From: Parabacteroides goldsteinii DSM 19448 = WAL 12034 | GTDB lineage: Bacteria > Bacteroidota > Bacteroidia > Bacteroidales > Tannerellaceae | Direction of reading: 5' to 3' | DNA length: 64,000 nt | Assembly (NCBI RefSeq): GCF_000969835.1 | Contig: NZ_KQ033912.1 | Coordinates: 1,042,244-1,106,243, forward strand | Part shown: piece after piece, positions 53,930-62,822 of the stretch | How positions within the stretch are numbered: position 1 is the stretch's first letter | Layout: each line of letters begins with the position of its first letter | The notes under the pieces: generated by a model | Database searches by the model: none | Told to the model about the DNA's origin: nothing | Seen by the model: the letters and a program-made list of their open reading frames with translations, nothing else | Translations under genes and position numbers: made by a program

Positions 53930-53995
53930 CAAAGATAAAACGAACCTTTCGATAGGAAAGACACTTTTTGTCTAAGAAAAGGTACTTTTTTGTCC
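53930..53995 (-). promoter_or_regulatory. GH2 promoter with shared regulator site
   Basis: TATCTTTG on the minus strand (53937-53930) is a full -7 match, giving a leader of about 18 nt, like the lyase operon. A 29-bp site at 53967-53995 (plus strand starts TTTGTCTA and ends TTTTTTGTCC) is exactly 29 bp upstream and agrees with the other three mainly at its two ends (TTTRTCYA and GTCC). Confidence 0.5.
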
Positions 53996-54117
53996 AAATA
54001 TGCCTTTTTATGAATAGCGGACAGTAAAAAATTCATTAGCTTTACATCGAATCTTCATACTGTTCTTCATTACTCATCTATAGTATGTTAGATGATTTTC
54101 CACCCTATCTATTTAGC

Positions 54118-54208
54118 GGCTGATAATTGTCAGCCGTTTGGTCGATAATTATGAGCCAATCGGCCGATAATTATGAACCGTTCGGTTGATGGTTATCAAC
54201 CATTGATT
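54118..54208. repeat. Four-unit 22-bp tandem array of dyads
   Basis: GAT starts of the unit lie at 54122, 54144, 54166 and 54188, an exact 22-bp period. Individual units are palindromic, for example GGCTGATAATTGTCAGCC and GGTTGATGGTTATCAACC. It lies in the 740-bp gene-free gap upstream of the GH2 gene. Confidence 0.8.
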
Positions 54209-54308
54209 AGTTGCCGTAGTAATTAGAATTAGTAAGGCTGGTAAATGAAAATGGATAGTAGGAAAACAAAAAAGAGGATGTATCCTTCAGATTATACACC
54301 CTCAACAT

Positions 54309-54362
54309 ATTGCACAACAAAAGTGCACAAAAGTACCGTTCTTTGCACTTTTGTTGTGCAAT
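54309..54362. repeat. 19-bp perfect inverted repeat
   Basis: ATTGCACAACAAAAGTGCA (54309-54327) and its exact reverse complement (54344-54362) flank a 16-bp loop. No T-run follows on either strand, so it is not an obvious terminator. Confidence 0.75.
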
Positions 54363-54534
54363 TATCGTATCTCAGCTCATAAAAGATATATATACGAATA
54401 GACTATGATTCAGTAAACCAGGAAGTAAAACCCAAGAGCAACAATAAATAACTAGATACCCAAACATCAATTCGCATATTGTATCCTAAATGGCTCTAGG
54501 AAACTCTAATTGATAAATAAATGAGCATATCGCG

Positions 54535-54574
54535 AAAAATAAAAAGAAAGGATTAAAATAAATCTAATCCTTTC
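54535..54574 (-). terminator. Terminator of the small secreted-protein gene
   Basis: On the minus strand GAAAGGATTA and TAATCCTTTC pair over a 9-nt AT-rich loop and run into TTTTTATTTTT. Confidence 0.8.
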
Positions 54575-54678
54575 TCATAAATTTTCTATTACAAAAATGT
54601 TAATTTAATCATATTATAACTTAAGTTCTAGTAAACGACTATGAAATAATGTCGAAACCCAATTCTGTTTCAAAACAT

Positions 54679-55083
54679 CTATTCATCTCTATTTATTTTC
54701 AGAACTTTAGTGTCTAAACGATTTTCATCATTGTAATCTTTTTGTTCTTTCTCTTTAGATGAAAAATTTTTCCGTCTAATATTAACTGTCAAATCGGCAT
54801 AATAAGTTTTTTCACTCGTATATACCACTACATTTATATATCCTTGACCAGGATAATTCCATGTAATTCTTAAATATTCATCTCCACCAAAAGAGGATCC
54901 ATTTGTATTCCAACTAATGCTAGTATAATTGGAAGGCAAATTTACTAAACGATACGTTGCTGTCGTTCCTTCTACAACATCCGTAGCACCTTCAATTCTT
55001 AGTTGAGCACTTAATGACGCACAACAAAAGATCATAACAGTCATGATCAACAAACAATTCATAAAACACTTCTTGCTCCTCAT
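54679..55083 (-). CDS. Small secreted protein with Ig/PKD-like domain
   Basis: A 134-residue exported protein (signal MRSKKCFMNCLLIMTVMIFCCASLSA). Residues about 28-105 (IEGATDVVEGTTATYRLVNL, then NYTSISWNTNGSSFGGDEYL, up to the NVVVYTSEKTYYADLTVNI strands) look like a single immunoglobulin- or PKD-type beta sandwich, as found in adhesive and surface proteins. The last 28 residues are highly charged (KNFSSKEKEQKDYNDENRLD). I do not recognise the family. It is AT-rich and stands alone between its terminator and a TonB-dependent receptor gene. Confidence 0.7.
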   Translation of the reverse strand: MRSKKCFMNCLLIMTVMIFCCASLSAQLRIEGATDVVEGTTATYRLVNLPSNYTSISWNTNGSSFGGDEYLRITWNYPGQGYINVVVYTSEKTYYADLTVNIRRKNFSSKEKEQKDYNDENRLDTKVLKINRDE

Positions 55084-55270
55084 CGTCTTAGATTTTTAAT
55101 TAAACATATAATAATATCGTGTTAAATCTAAGCATTTTTTGCTATAATTCAAATGACAATCCAATATTATTTCTCTGCATTAACATCAAATAGCACAAAC
55201 GAAGACACTTTGATAAACAAGGTTAATATTTCAATAACATTATAACACAGTATAAATATTTATATCTGAA

Positions 55271-57757
55271 TTACATGCTCTGTTCACCGCCACCACTACT
55301 ATTTCCGCCGCTCTTCTGGTCGTCATTACTGATACCGCGACGAACCTTCTTGATACTTTCTTTTAATGTACCAAAACGATAAGATATACCTATACGAAAA
55401 TCGCGTGCACTCCATTTATTTACAGAACGCATACTAAATGTCGGATCTGATGTTGTATTATTAAACTCGATCGTCTTCCAGAACGGATTATTTATGTTTA
55501 GTGAAATAGTCAGTTTCTTCTTCAAGAAACTCTTATTTGCTGAAAATCCCACATAATAATAGGAAGATCCTTTTCCCTGTAAAGATATCCAAGGAGAAGA
55601 GTAGCCTCCATTCACACCCAGTGTAAAGTCTTTCGGTAAAGTAAATTGCGAACCTGCATATACACGTCCGTTAAATCCACTATTAGCTAAATCCATTGCT
55701 TCAGAAGCATTAGTTTTCATATCTGTATAGTTTACACCACCATTCAAATAAATACGGAATAAAGGTACCGGATTCCAACTACCATAAACGAACATTCCTA
55801 CTTGCTGACGTTTTCCTATATTTCCATAAGTACTTTCAGCAATACCGTCATTATTTACAAACGTATAACGTTCAATTGCATTATTTACAAACGTATAGCT
55901 AGCACTGGCATTAATATTAATTTTTTGCGAGAACATACTATAATTAAAGTTCACATTATTACTTTTCTCCGAATCTAGATTTGGATTACCATAAGAGATA
56001 TTTTCTGGATCAGTTGTATTTACATAAGGGTTCAGATACCAGATACCTGGACGTTGAATACGCATATTATAACCAATTCGCAATTGCTGAGACATGTTCA
56101 ACTGATAAGAAAAAGTGGCATTAGGCACAACATCAAAATAATCTGTACTAAAATTCTGCTCCGGTGCGTTAGCATATTTCACCGACAAGCTAGTTCCTTC
56201 TGCACGTACTCCTGCCTTTAATCCAAATTTTGAAAATTTCAAAGCATACCCCAAGTATCCTGAATAAATATGCTGGGTGTGCTTAAAATCGCTATTCGCC
56301 TCAGAGCTATCTCTCCAAGCAGAGGATATCTGATCATAAATTTGCCGTAATGTTTCACTATCACTTTGACGGAAAATATATTTTCCTCCAACTTCAAATG
56401 TTTGATTTTTTCGAATAGGAGTCGTATAGTCCACTTGGGCTGTATGCTCAGTTGTTGACGCATCATTAATATTCCATTGAGGATAAAGAATAGAATCCGG
56501 GAAATTAAACATATTGAATAATTCAGAACGTCCCTCATTATCATTCGGTGAATTACTGAAACGATACGATAACGTTAGTAGTTCGTCTTTTTTACTGGTA
56601 GAGTGCTGATAGTCTACATTTAAGTCTGTTGAACCAAAAGTTGATTTAGAACTACTATTACGGTTATAATGATAAGCTTTATCTGGATTTTGGTTTAGCA
56701 TTTCTACCGAATATTCTGAAAGATTAGTCATATTACCTCTAAAAAGGTTTGCCCCCACACTTATCAGATTCAATGTATCTATTTCATAACTGGCTTCCAA
56801 ATAACCAAACTGGAATGGCCCCTTACTTTTACTACGTCCGGTTTGATTCATTATACTTTCTTTCCCTTTAATCATATTTTCACGGGTCGAATAGGAATCA
56901 TTCCACGGCGAATTATTATGATTATAGTTATAATTAGCAGTAAGTCCAAGGCTTCCTATTTTAGCAGAAAGATATCCACCGCCGCCCATACGTCCCAACG
57001 TACTGGCATTTGCCCGGACAGTACCGGTATAACCCTGCAATGCATTCTTGGTTGTGATAATATTGATAATACCGCCAATACCTTCAGCATCATATTTTGC
57101 CCCCGGATCCGTAATCACTTCAATATTCTTAATAGAACTTGCCGGCATACCTTTCAGGACGTCCGAAGTATTTTCACCACTCAGCAAGTTTGAGGGTTTA
57201 CCATTCATATAAATTTTATAGTTTGAAGACCCCTTCAACTGGATTTTATCATCCCCATCAACAGTAACCATAGGTACTTTACGGAGCATATCCAACGTAT
57301 TATTAGTTTGAGCTTCCGGGTCATCCTCTAAGCTGTAAGTGATTTTATCAATTTCAACTTTTACCAATGGTTTTTGGGCAGTGACCGTCACTTCTTTCAA
57401 TTGCTGGGTGTCATCGTTCATAAACAACTTACCCAGATTCAAGCTTTTCTTACCTTCAGACAATGTAAAGCGTTTTACGGCAGGAAGCTTTCCTAAAGAT
57501 TGCATGGACATGATGTATGTACCGGGTTGTTTTAATGTGGTGGTAAACTTTCCATCATCATCACAGGCCAACAGTTTGATCGCTTTCTGGGGCGCATTTG
57601 CCAAAGCGATACTCAACGTGGCATAAGGAACTGTTTCATTAGACAGGGAATCAACTACCTGTCCCTTGATCGTGTAATCAGCGGCATTCTGGTTCTGCGC
57701 ACACAAAGGCACAGTCATCATCAACACCAATACTAAGTAGAGCAGTTTTTCTTTCAT
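55271..57757 (-). CDS. TonB-dependent receptor-like outer membrane beta-barrel protein
   Basis: An 828-residue outer-membrane protein, shorter than SusC. The start is the ATG at 57757; the codon before it is TTG. After the signal (about 1-22) comes a carboxypeptidase-regulatory-like domain (YTIKGQVVDSLSNETVPYATLSIALAN), then a plug (LKEVTVTAQKPLVKVEIDKITYSL..KGMPASSIKNIEVITDPGAKYDAEGIGGIINIITTKN), and a barrel of the outer_membrane beta-barrel_3 type. The glycine/serine-rich end (SGGNSSGGGEQSM) is odd: barrel proteins usually finish with an aromatic residue. It has no SusD partner, so its substrate is probably not a large glycan. Confidence 0.9.
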   Translation of the reverse strand: MKEKLLYLVLVLMMTVPLCAQNQNAADYTIKGQVVDSLSNETVPYATLSIALANAPQKAIKLLACDDDGKFTTTLKQPGTYIMSMQSLGKLPAVKRFTLSEGKKSLNLGKLFMNDDTQQLKEVTVTAQKPLVKVEIDKITYSLEDDPEAQTNNTLDMLRKVPMVTVDGDDKIQLKGSSNYKIYMNGKPSNLLSGENTSDVLKGMPASSIKNIEVITDPGAKYDAEGIGGIINIITTKNALQGYTGTVRANASTLGRMGGGGYLSAKIGSLGLTANYNYNHNNSPWNDSYSTRENMIKGKESIMNQTGRSKSKGPFQFGYLEASYEIDTLNLISVGANLFRGNMTNLSEYSVEMLNQNPDKAYHYNRNSSSKSTFGSTDLNVDYQHSTSKKDELLTLSYRFSNSPNDNEGRSELFNMFNFPDSILYPQWNINDASTTEHTAQVDYTTPIRKNQTFEVGGKYIFRQSDSETLRQIYDQISSAWRDSSEANSDFKHTQHIYSGYLGYALKFSKFGLKAGVRAEGTSLSVKYANAPEQNFSTDYFDVVPNATFSYQLNMSQQLRIGYNMRIQRPGIWYLNPYVNTTDPENISYGNPNLDSEKSNNVNFNYSMFSQKININASASYTFVNNAIERYTFVNNDGIAESTYGNIGKRQQVGMFVYGSWNPVPLFRIYLNGGVNYTDMKTNASEAMDLANSGFNGRVYAGSQFTLPKDFTLGVNGGYSSPWISLQGKGSSYYYVGFSANKSFLKKKLTISLNINNPFWKTIEFNNTTSDPTFSMRSVNKWSARDFRIGISYRFGTLKESIKKVRRGISNDDQKSGGNSSGGGEQSM

Positions 57758-57830
57758 CAAATTTAAAGAATTTAGAGGTTATCGATTGATTTATTATATT
57801 TATTACTTAAAAAATAGTGTAAACCCGATG

Positions 57831-57838
57831 CAAATGTA
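57831..57838 (-). promoter_or_regulatory. -7 box of the TonB-receptor gene
   Basis: TACATTTG on the minus strand fits TAnnTTTG. The leader would be about 67 nt. Confidence 0.5.
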
Positions 57839-57922
57839 TAAGTTTCTACGAAACCTTCGTATTTAGCAGGATTAAAGATTTGTAAAAGATGTATTTTGCT
57901 GTTCGATTAGATGAATTTGTTT

Positions 57923-57930
57923 TAAATTTG
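57923..57930 (+). promoter_or_regulatory. -7 box of the nitroreductase-like gene
   Basis: TAAATTTG fits TAnnTTTG, 27 bp before the start codon. Confidence 0.5.
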
Positions 57931-57957
57931 TAGGAATTACTATTAATAAATATAGAT

Positions 57958-58590
57958 ATGAGAAAGATTTCAATCATTTTAACCGCTTTATTATTCATTT
58001 CCGTTATGAATGCACAGGATCTTAAAGTCATTAAACTCAATGCCCCGGACAAGGCTCGCGGGACAGCTGTTATGAAAGCATTTTCCGACCGTCATTCCGA
58101 CCGCGAATATGCTGCGAAAGAACTAAGCGCACAGGATCTTTCAGATTTGTTATGGGCTGCCAACGGCATTAACCGTACAGACGGAAAACGCACGGCCCCG
58201 TCGGCTTTGAACAAACAGGACATTGACGTTTATGTAGTTATGAAAGATGGCGCTTATCTATATGATGCAAAAGCCCATGCACTGAATCCGATAGCAAAGG
58301 GAGATCATCGTGCTGCCGTTGGAGGAGGACAGGATTTTGTTAAAGATGCTCCCGTTTGTCTTGTTCTGGTATCCGATCTTTCCCGTTTCGGTAATGTCGG
58401 GAATCACACAAAACTGATGGCGGCAATGGATGCCGGTATCGTTTCACAAAATATAAACTTATGTTGTGCTGGCATAGGATTGTCTACAGTACCGAGAGCA
58501 AGCATGGATCAGGCCGCACTGAAAAAAATTCTCAAGCTGACGGACAGCCAGGTATTGATGATGAATAACCCGGTTGGTTATCCGAAATAA
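57958..58590 (+). CDS. Exported nitroreductase-family protein
   Basis: A 210-residue protein of the FMN-dependent nitroreductase/SagB-like oxidoreductase fold. The start of the domain, MKAFSDRHSDREYAAKELSAQDLSDLLWAANGINRTDGKRTAPSALNKQDIDVYVV (about 36-91), is characteristic, with R and S residues that contact FMN phosphate. The C-terminal half has MAAMDAGIVSQNINLCCAGIGLSTVPRA. Unusually for the family it begins with a signal peptide (MRKISIILTALLFISVMNAQ), so it should act in the periplasm, where FMN supply is not obvious. It is transcribed alone; the next gene has its own -7 box. Confidence 0.85.
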   Translation: MRKISIILTALLFISVMNAQDLKVIKLNAPDKARGTAVMKAFSDRHSDREYAAKELSAQDLSDLLWAANGINRTDGKRTAPSALNKQDIDVYVVMKDGAYLYDAKAHALNPIAKGDHRAAVGGGQDFVKDAPVCLVLVSDLSRFGNVGNHTKLMAAMDAGIVSQNINLCCAGIGLSTVPRASMDQAALKKILKLTDSQVLMMNNPVGYPK

Positions 58591-58670
58591 ATCAGACATT
58601 GTCAGATGTGAAACATTTTTCTACTTATACGCCAAAACCTTTTTTCACAAATGAATTGAAGATTATTATG

Positions 58671-58678
58671 TACATTTG
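58671..58678 (+). promoter_or_regulatory. -7 box that fixes the phosphoesterase start
   Basis: TACATTTG is a full -7 match; the predicted start point near 58685 lies 10 bp before the ATG at 58695 and excludes the in-frame starts at 58599 and 58668. Confidence 0.5.
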
Positions 58679-58694
58679 CCGAAAATTTGACAAA

Positions 58695-59786
58695 ATGCCT
58701 ACAATTTTCATCGCTCTTTTTTGCGCTTACTTTGCAGGGAATATTTATATATTTATCAGAGGGGCACAGACGCTTGTGGCCCAGCCTTTCGGCGTAAAGG
58801 TGCTTCTGACAGTTCTATTCTGGAGTTGTGCACTTGCATTCGTAGTCAGTATGCTGGCAAGGAATGTAAAATATCCGGATGTGATGGCACATACCATACA
58901 CGAAGTGGGAACCGGCTGGCTGGTTTTTACTTTGTATATGGTATTATTCCTGGTTGCGTTCGATATATTCAAACTTTTCAACGGGAGTTTTAAATATGGG
59001 TTTTACATATCTCTCCTACTGACGCTCAGCCTATTAAGTTACGGTTATTATCATTATCAACATCCGAAGACACAAGTTTTCAACATAGTTATCAACAAGG
59101 TTGTCAACAGTAATCAACAACCGATGAAAGTTGTCGCCATAAGCGACATCCACCTGGGTTACGGCACGAACAAAGCACAGCTGAAGAAATATGTAAGCAT
59201 GATCAATGCCGAACAACCGGACCTGATCCTGATCGGAGGAGACTTGATAGACAACAGCGTAACGCCTCTTTATGCAGAGAATATGCAGGAAGAGCTTTCG
59301 CAACTGAAAGCACCGCAAGGCATTTATATGGTTCCGGGAAACCACGAATATATCAGCGGAATAAAGAAAAGCGTTGATTTTATCCAATCGACCCCGATCA
59401 AACTGTTACGCGACACAGTGGTTACACTCCCTAACGGGCTTCAGATAGCCGGACGTGACGACCGTCATAATCCGTCACGCTTATCCCTTCAGGCTTTATC
59501 GCAAAACATTGACCCGGATAAACCTGTTATTCTTTTGGATCATCAGCCGTATGACCTGCAGGAAACGGAGAAAGCCGGCATAGACCTTCAATTCAGCGGA
59601 CACACACATCGAGGACAAATCTGGCCGATGAACCTGCTGACAGACCGCTTGTTCGAGCAAAGTTATGGATACAGACAATGGGGTAACAGCCATATCTATG
59701 TATCTTCCGGCTTATCACTCTGGGGACCTCCTTTCCGGATCGGAACGAACAGCGAGATGGTGGTATTCAATATTGCATTCAAATAA
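58695..59786 (+). CDS. Membrane-anchored metallophosphoesterase (copy A)
   Basis: A 363-residue protein with three or four N-terminal membrane helices (residues about 1-125) and a calcineurin-like phosphoesterase domain (about 140-363). The metal-binding set is complete: SDIHLG, GGDLID, PGNHEY, LLDHQP and SGHTHRGQIWP. Related proteins of the YkuE/YaeI-type hydrolyse lipid-linked phosphates such as UDP-diacylglucosamine or undecaprenyl phosphates; the substrate here is not known. Start chosen from the -7 box at 58671. A paralogue follows 21 bp downstream. Confidence 0.9.
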   Translation: MPTIFIALFCAYFAGNIYIFIRGAQTLVAQPFGVKVLLTVLFWSCALAFVVSMLARNVKYPDVMAHTIHEVGTGWLVFTLYMVLFLVAFDIFKLFNGSFKYGFYISLLLTLSLLSYGYYHYQHPKTQVFNIVINKVVNSNQQPMKVVAISDIHLGYGTNKAQLKKYVSMINAEQPDLILIGGDLIDNSVTPLYAENMQEELSQLKAPQGIYMVPGNHEYISGIKKSVDFIQSTPIKLLRDTVVTLPNGLQIAGRDDRHNPSRLSLQALSQNIDPDKPVILLDHQPYDLQETEKAGIDLQFSGHTHRGQIWPMNLLTDRLFEQSYGYRQWGNSHIYVSSGLSLWGPPFRIGTNSEMVVFNIAFK

Positions 59787-59807
59787 AGCCCCGCAAGGCA
59801 AACAGGT

Positions 59808-60932
59808 ATGAAAGTCTTTATTCAATCGATAGTAGCACAATTGTTACTGAATCCCTATATCTTTTGGAGGGGCTATCAGGCAATACCGGCTAAAAAAAGC
59901 TGGCGTATTCCTTATACATTATTTTTTATACTGGAACTGGCGATTTATTTCTTCGGATTTTTCTTCCGCAAGGAATTGCCGGATCATATAATGACCACGA
60001 TCCAATATATCTGCAACACCTGGTATATTGCTTCCGTCTATATCACGCTTTCATTGCTGACGCTGGAAGTGCTCAGACTATCTGACCGTTTCTTCCATTG
60101 GTTTCCCCAATGGCTGACACAACATTGGAAACAGACTAAGTTAACCCTGTTTTTTGTAATTATAGCCGGAGTATCTTGCCTGATGGTGAAAGCCTACCTG
60201 ACCGTCGCCTACCCGATAGTCAAAGACGTATATGTCACTCTGCCCAAAGGGAGCAGCGACCGCGACAGCCTGACTGTGGTTATGATGAGCGATTTGCATA
60301 TCGGCGAAGTGATCGGTAAAAAGCTGGTCCAAAGCTATGTCGCACTAAGTAACGCCCAACACCCGGATATGGTCGTATTGGTGGGCGACATTATGGATTA
60401 CGAATCCCGTTTTGCCGAGATGGAACATATAGAAGATGATTTACAGCAACTAAAAGCACCGCTGGGTGTATACGTTGTAAACGGCAACCACGAATACCGC
60501 GCCAACCGTTTTGCCAAATATCGCTGGCTGGCAAAAACCGGAGCCGTACATCTGATCGACTCGGTCGTACAACCGGATTCAACCTTCTACCTGATCGGCA
60601 GAGACGATTATATCAATAAAAAACGGCAGGCTTTACATACGTTAATGGCAGACATCGATACTACCAAACCGATTATTGTTCTGGACCATCAACCCTGGTC
60701 ATTTGCAGAAATGACCATGAACGGTGTGGATCTGGGACTTCACGGACATACCCATAACGGGCAGTTATGGCCCTATCCCCTGTTAATGAAACTGATCTAT
60801 GAATGCCCCTACGGTTATCATAAAAAAGGTCCGACCCAGTTTTATGTATCTTCCGGCATAGGCATAGCCGGCCCTCCTTACCGGGTAGGGACTGTATCCG
60901 AATTGGTTGTTCTGCATATTAAATTCAAATAG
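59808..60932 (+). CDS. Membrane-anchored metallophosphoesterase (copy B)
   Basis: A 374-residue paralogue of the preceding protein with the same plan: N-terminal membrane helices (to about residue 130), then SDLHIG, VGDIMD, NGNHEY, LDHQPW and HGHTHNGQLWP. The two share the ending pattern YVSSGxxxxGPPxRxGTxSExVVxxIxFK. All metal ligands are intact, so both copies are probably active. It is co-transcribed with copy A; the duplication is old, as identity outside motifs looks moderate. Confidence 0.9.
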   Translation: MKVFIQSIVAQLLLNPYIFWRGYQAIPAKKSWRIPYTLFFILELAIYFFGFFFRKELPDHIMTTIQYICNTWYIASVYITLSLLTLEVLRLSDRFFHWFPQWLTQHWKQTKLTLFFVIIAGVSCLMVKAYLTVAYPIVKDVYVTLPKGSSDRDSLTVVMMSDLHIGEVIGKKLVQSYVALSNAQHPDMVVLVGDIMDYESRFAEMEHIEDDLQQLKAPLGVYVVNGNHEYRANRFAKYRWLAKTGAVHLIDSVVQPDSTFYLIGRDDYINKKRQALHTLMADIDTTKPIIVLDHQPWSFAEMTMNGVDLGLHGHTHNGQLWPYPLLMKLIYECPYGYHKKGPTQFYVSSGIGIAGPPYRVGTVSELVVLHIKFK

Positions 60933-60954
60933 AAAGCCAGAAATCCTTTTCACA

Positions 60955-60992
60955 AAATAAAAAAAGGGAATAAACAATTTTGTTTACTCCCT
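60955..60992 (-). terminator. Terminator of the S41 protease gene
   Basis: On the minus strand AGGGAGTAAAC and GTTTATTCCCT pair (one G-U) and run into TTTTTTTATTTT. Confidence 0.8.
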
Positions 60993-61014
60993 CAATATAT
61001 CGGTCTTATAGATT

Positions 61015-62775
61015 CTATCCTACAGTCTGATCAAATACATAAGCTATATCACCTCCTTTGGTCGACGAATCAGCTTTTTCGTCAGCCGGTTTGGTTTCTC
61101 CTTCTTCCGGGGTGCTTAATGTCTTGCTATATAATTCCGGGTTGCTCAGAACTTCGATCGCTTTATCCAGTACTTCGTCATCTTTCAGGCTTTCAAGCAG
61201 TTCGCCTTTCTGGAAATAATAACGTTTTACGATCTCCGAAGCCAGTAACTTTTTAATCTGATCCTTATAAAGGTCGAAATCCCGGTCCAGATTTGGAGTT
61301 AAGCGGGCTTCCAATTCAGTGAAAATAGTTGAATCCCTGTCTGTATAGCCTTCTAACTGGGCTACTTCTTTCAGGTTTTTCAAGATCTTTTCGCTCTGAC
61401 GGTCATAAGTGAAATTCTTTTCTTTCGCATAGTTTTTGAATGTTTCAAAATCCTCATCGGAAACAGTAAACTCTTCCACAGAAGGAATTGTCTTATGTTT
61501 CTGTGCCCAATCCGTAACAAAGTCCACCAGGACAAAATCGGTCACCAGATAATACATGATAGTCGGCATCTCTTCTTCCTCTATTTCAAACTCCGGACGT
61601 ACACCGCCACCGTCACGGACAGGACGCCCTTTCGATGTATAGAATACAGATGTCAGGCTATCCGGAATAGCAGCCACACTGCCGTCCGCTTTCCTGTGGG
61701 AATAATCCATCTGCTGGATGCAACGGCCGCTGGGAATGTAATATTTACTCATTGTTACTTTCAGACGCCCTTCATAAGGAAGTTCACGGGTAGACTGTAC
61801 CAAGCCTTTTCCATACGAACGCTGGCCCACCAATACGGCACGGTCCATATCCTGTAATGCGCCGGAAACGATTTCGGCAGCAGAGGCCGAATTGCCATTG
61901 ATCAGGACTGCCATCGGCATAATCGTATCGATCGGTTCATTGGATGTACGGTAAGTACGGTCCCACTGGCTAACCTTGCCTTTGGTCGATACTACCTCTT
62001 TCCCTTTCGGGACAAACATACCAACGATCTGAGTGGCACTTTCCAGCAAACCACCTCCGTTATTCCGTAAATCCAGGATCAATGATTTTATCTGATGATT
62101 CTTCTTTAAATCTTCCAGAGCATTTTTCACTTCCTGTGCGCTCTTATCGGTAAACCCTTTCAGATAGATGTAACCGACACCATCGCCACGAACACCATAA
62201 TAAGTAACCTGGTCTACCAGAATCTGCTTACGGACCAGTTCCACTTCGCGGGGTTTCTTTTCGTTCGGACGCTGTATCTTCAATACCATTTTTGTATTGG
62301 GCACTCCTTTCAGCAGTTCACTGACTTCACTGGATGTTTTATTGCTCGTATCGACTGTATCGATAGCCAGGATGCGGTCTCCGGCTTTCAAACCCGCCAA
62401 AGCAGCAGGCATACCTTCAAAAGGTTCAATGATATACACTCCCCCTTCTTTCCGCTCACGGATATAAGAACCGATACCGCCATATTCGCCGGTAGTCATT
62501 ATTTTCAGTTCATCCATATCCTGTTCCGGATAATAGACAGTATAAGGGTCCAGACCACTCAACATGGCATTGATCCCTCTCCGGACTGTTTTTTCAACAT
62601 CCACCGAATCCACATAGAACATTTCGACCTCTTTCACCAAAGCATTGAAAATGTCCAGGTTCTTACTTACTTCAAAGCGGTTATCTTTCTGAGCCTGTCC
62701 CGGCAAAATACTCCCAGCCAGGAGCAATAAGCAAAACAAACCTATCAATCTTTCTCGTCGTACCTTCTTAAACAT
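61015..62775 (-). CDS. S41-family carboxy-terminal processing protease
   Basis: A 586-residue exported protease (hydrophobic LIGLFCLLLLAGSILPGQAQ near the N-terminus). A PDZ domain (GIGSYIRERKEGGVYIIEPFEGMPAALAGLKAGDRILAIDTVD, about 97-140) precedes the S41 catalytic domain, with LRNNGGGLLESATQIVGMF, the catalytic Ser in NGNSASAAEI (about 296) and the Lys in GQRSYGKGLVQ (about 321), the usual 25 apart. About 200 extra C-terminal residues end in a low-complexity acidic/serine tail. It should trim or degrade periplasmic and outer-membrane proteins. Length is typical of Bacteroidales CtpA-type proteases. Confidence 0.93.
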   Translation of the reverse strand: MFKKVRRERLIGLFCLLLLAGSILPGQAQKDNRFEVSKNLDIFNALVKEVEMFYVDSVDVEKTVRRGINAMLSGLDPYTVYYPEQDMDELKIMTTGEYGGIGSYIRERKEGGVYIIEPFEGMPAALAGLKAGDRILAIDTVDTSNKTSSEVSELLKGVPNTKMVLKIQRPNEKKPREVELVRKQILVDQVTYYGVRGDGVGYIYLKGFTDKSAQEVKNALEDLKKNHQIKSLILDLRNNGGGLLESATQIVGMFVPKGKEVVSTKGKVSQWDRTYRTSNEPIDTIMPMAVLINGNSASAAEIVSGALQDMDRAVLVGQRSYGKGLVQSTRELPYEGRLKVTMSKYYIPSGRCIQQMDYSHRKADGSVAAIPDSLTSVFYTSKGRPVRDGGGVRPEFEIEEEEMPTIMYYLVTDFVLVDFVTDWAQKHKTIPSVEEFTVSDEDFETFKNYAKEKNFTYDRQSEKILKNLKEVAQLEGYTDRDSTIFTELEARLTPNLDRDFDLYKDQIKKLLASEIVKRYYFQKGELLESLKDDEVLDKAIEVLSNPELYSKTLSTPEEGETKPADEKADSSTKGGDIAYVFDQTVG

Positions 62776-62822
62776 AGAATATTTAGTTAATTAACGATGT
62801 AAATGTATACATAAAACCCTTT

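Noticed and set aside
54118..54208. 22-bp repeats as a CRISPR array
   Set aside because: The period is continuous with no unique spacers of 25-40 bp and there are no cas genes.
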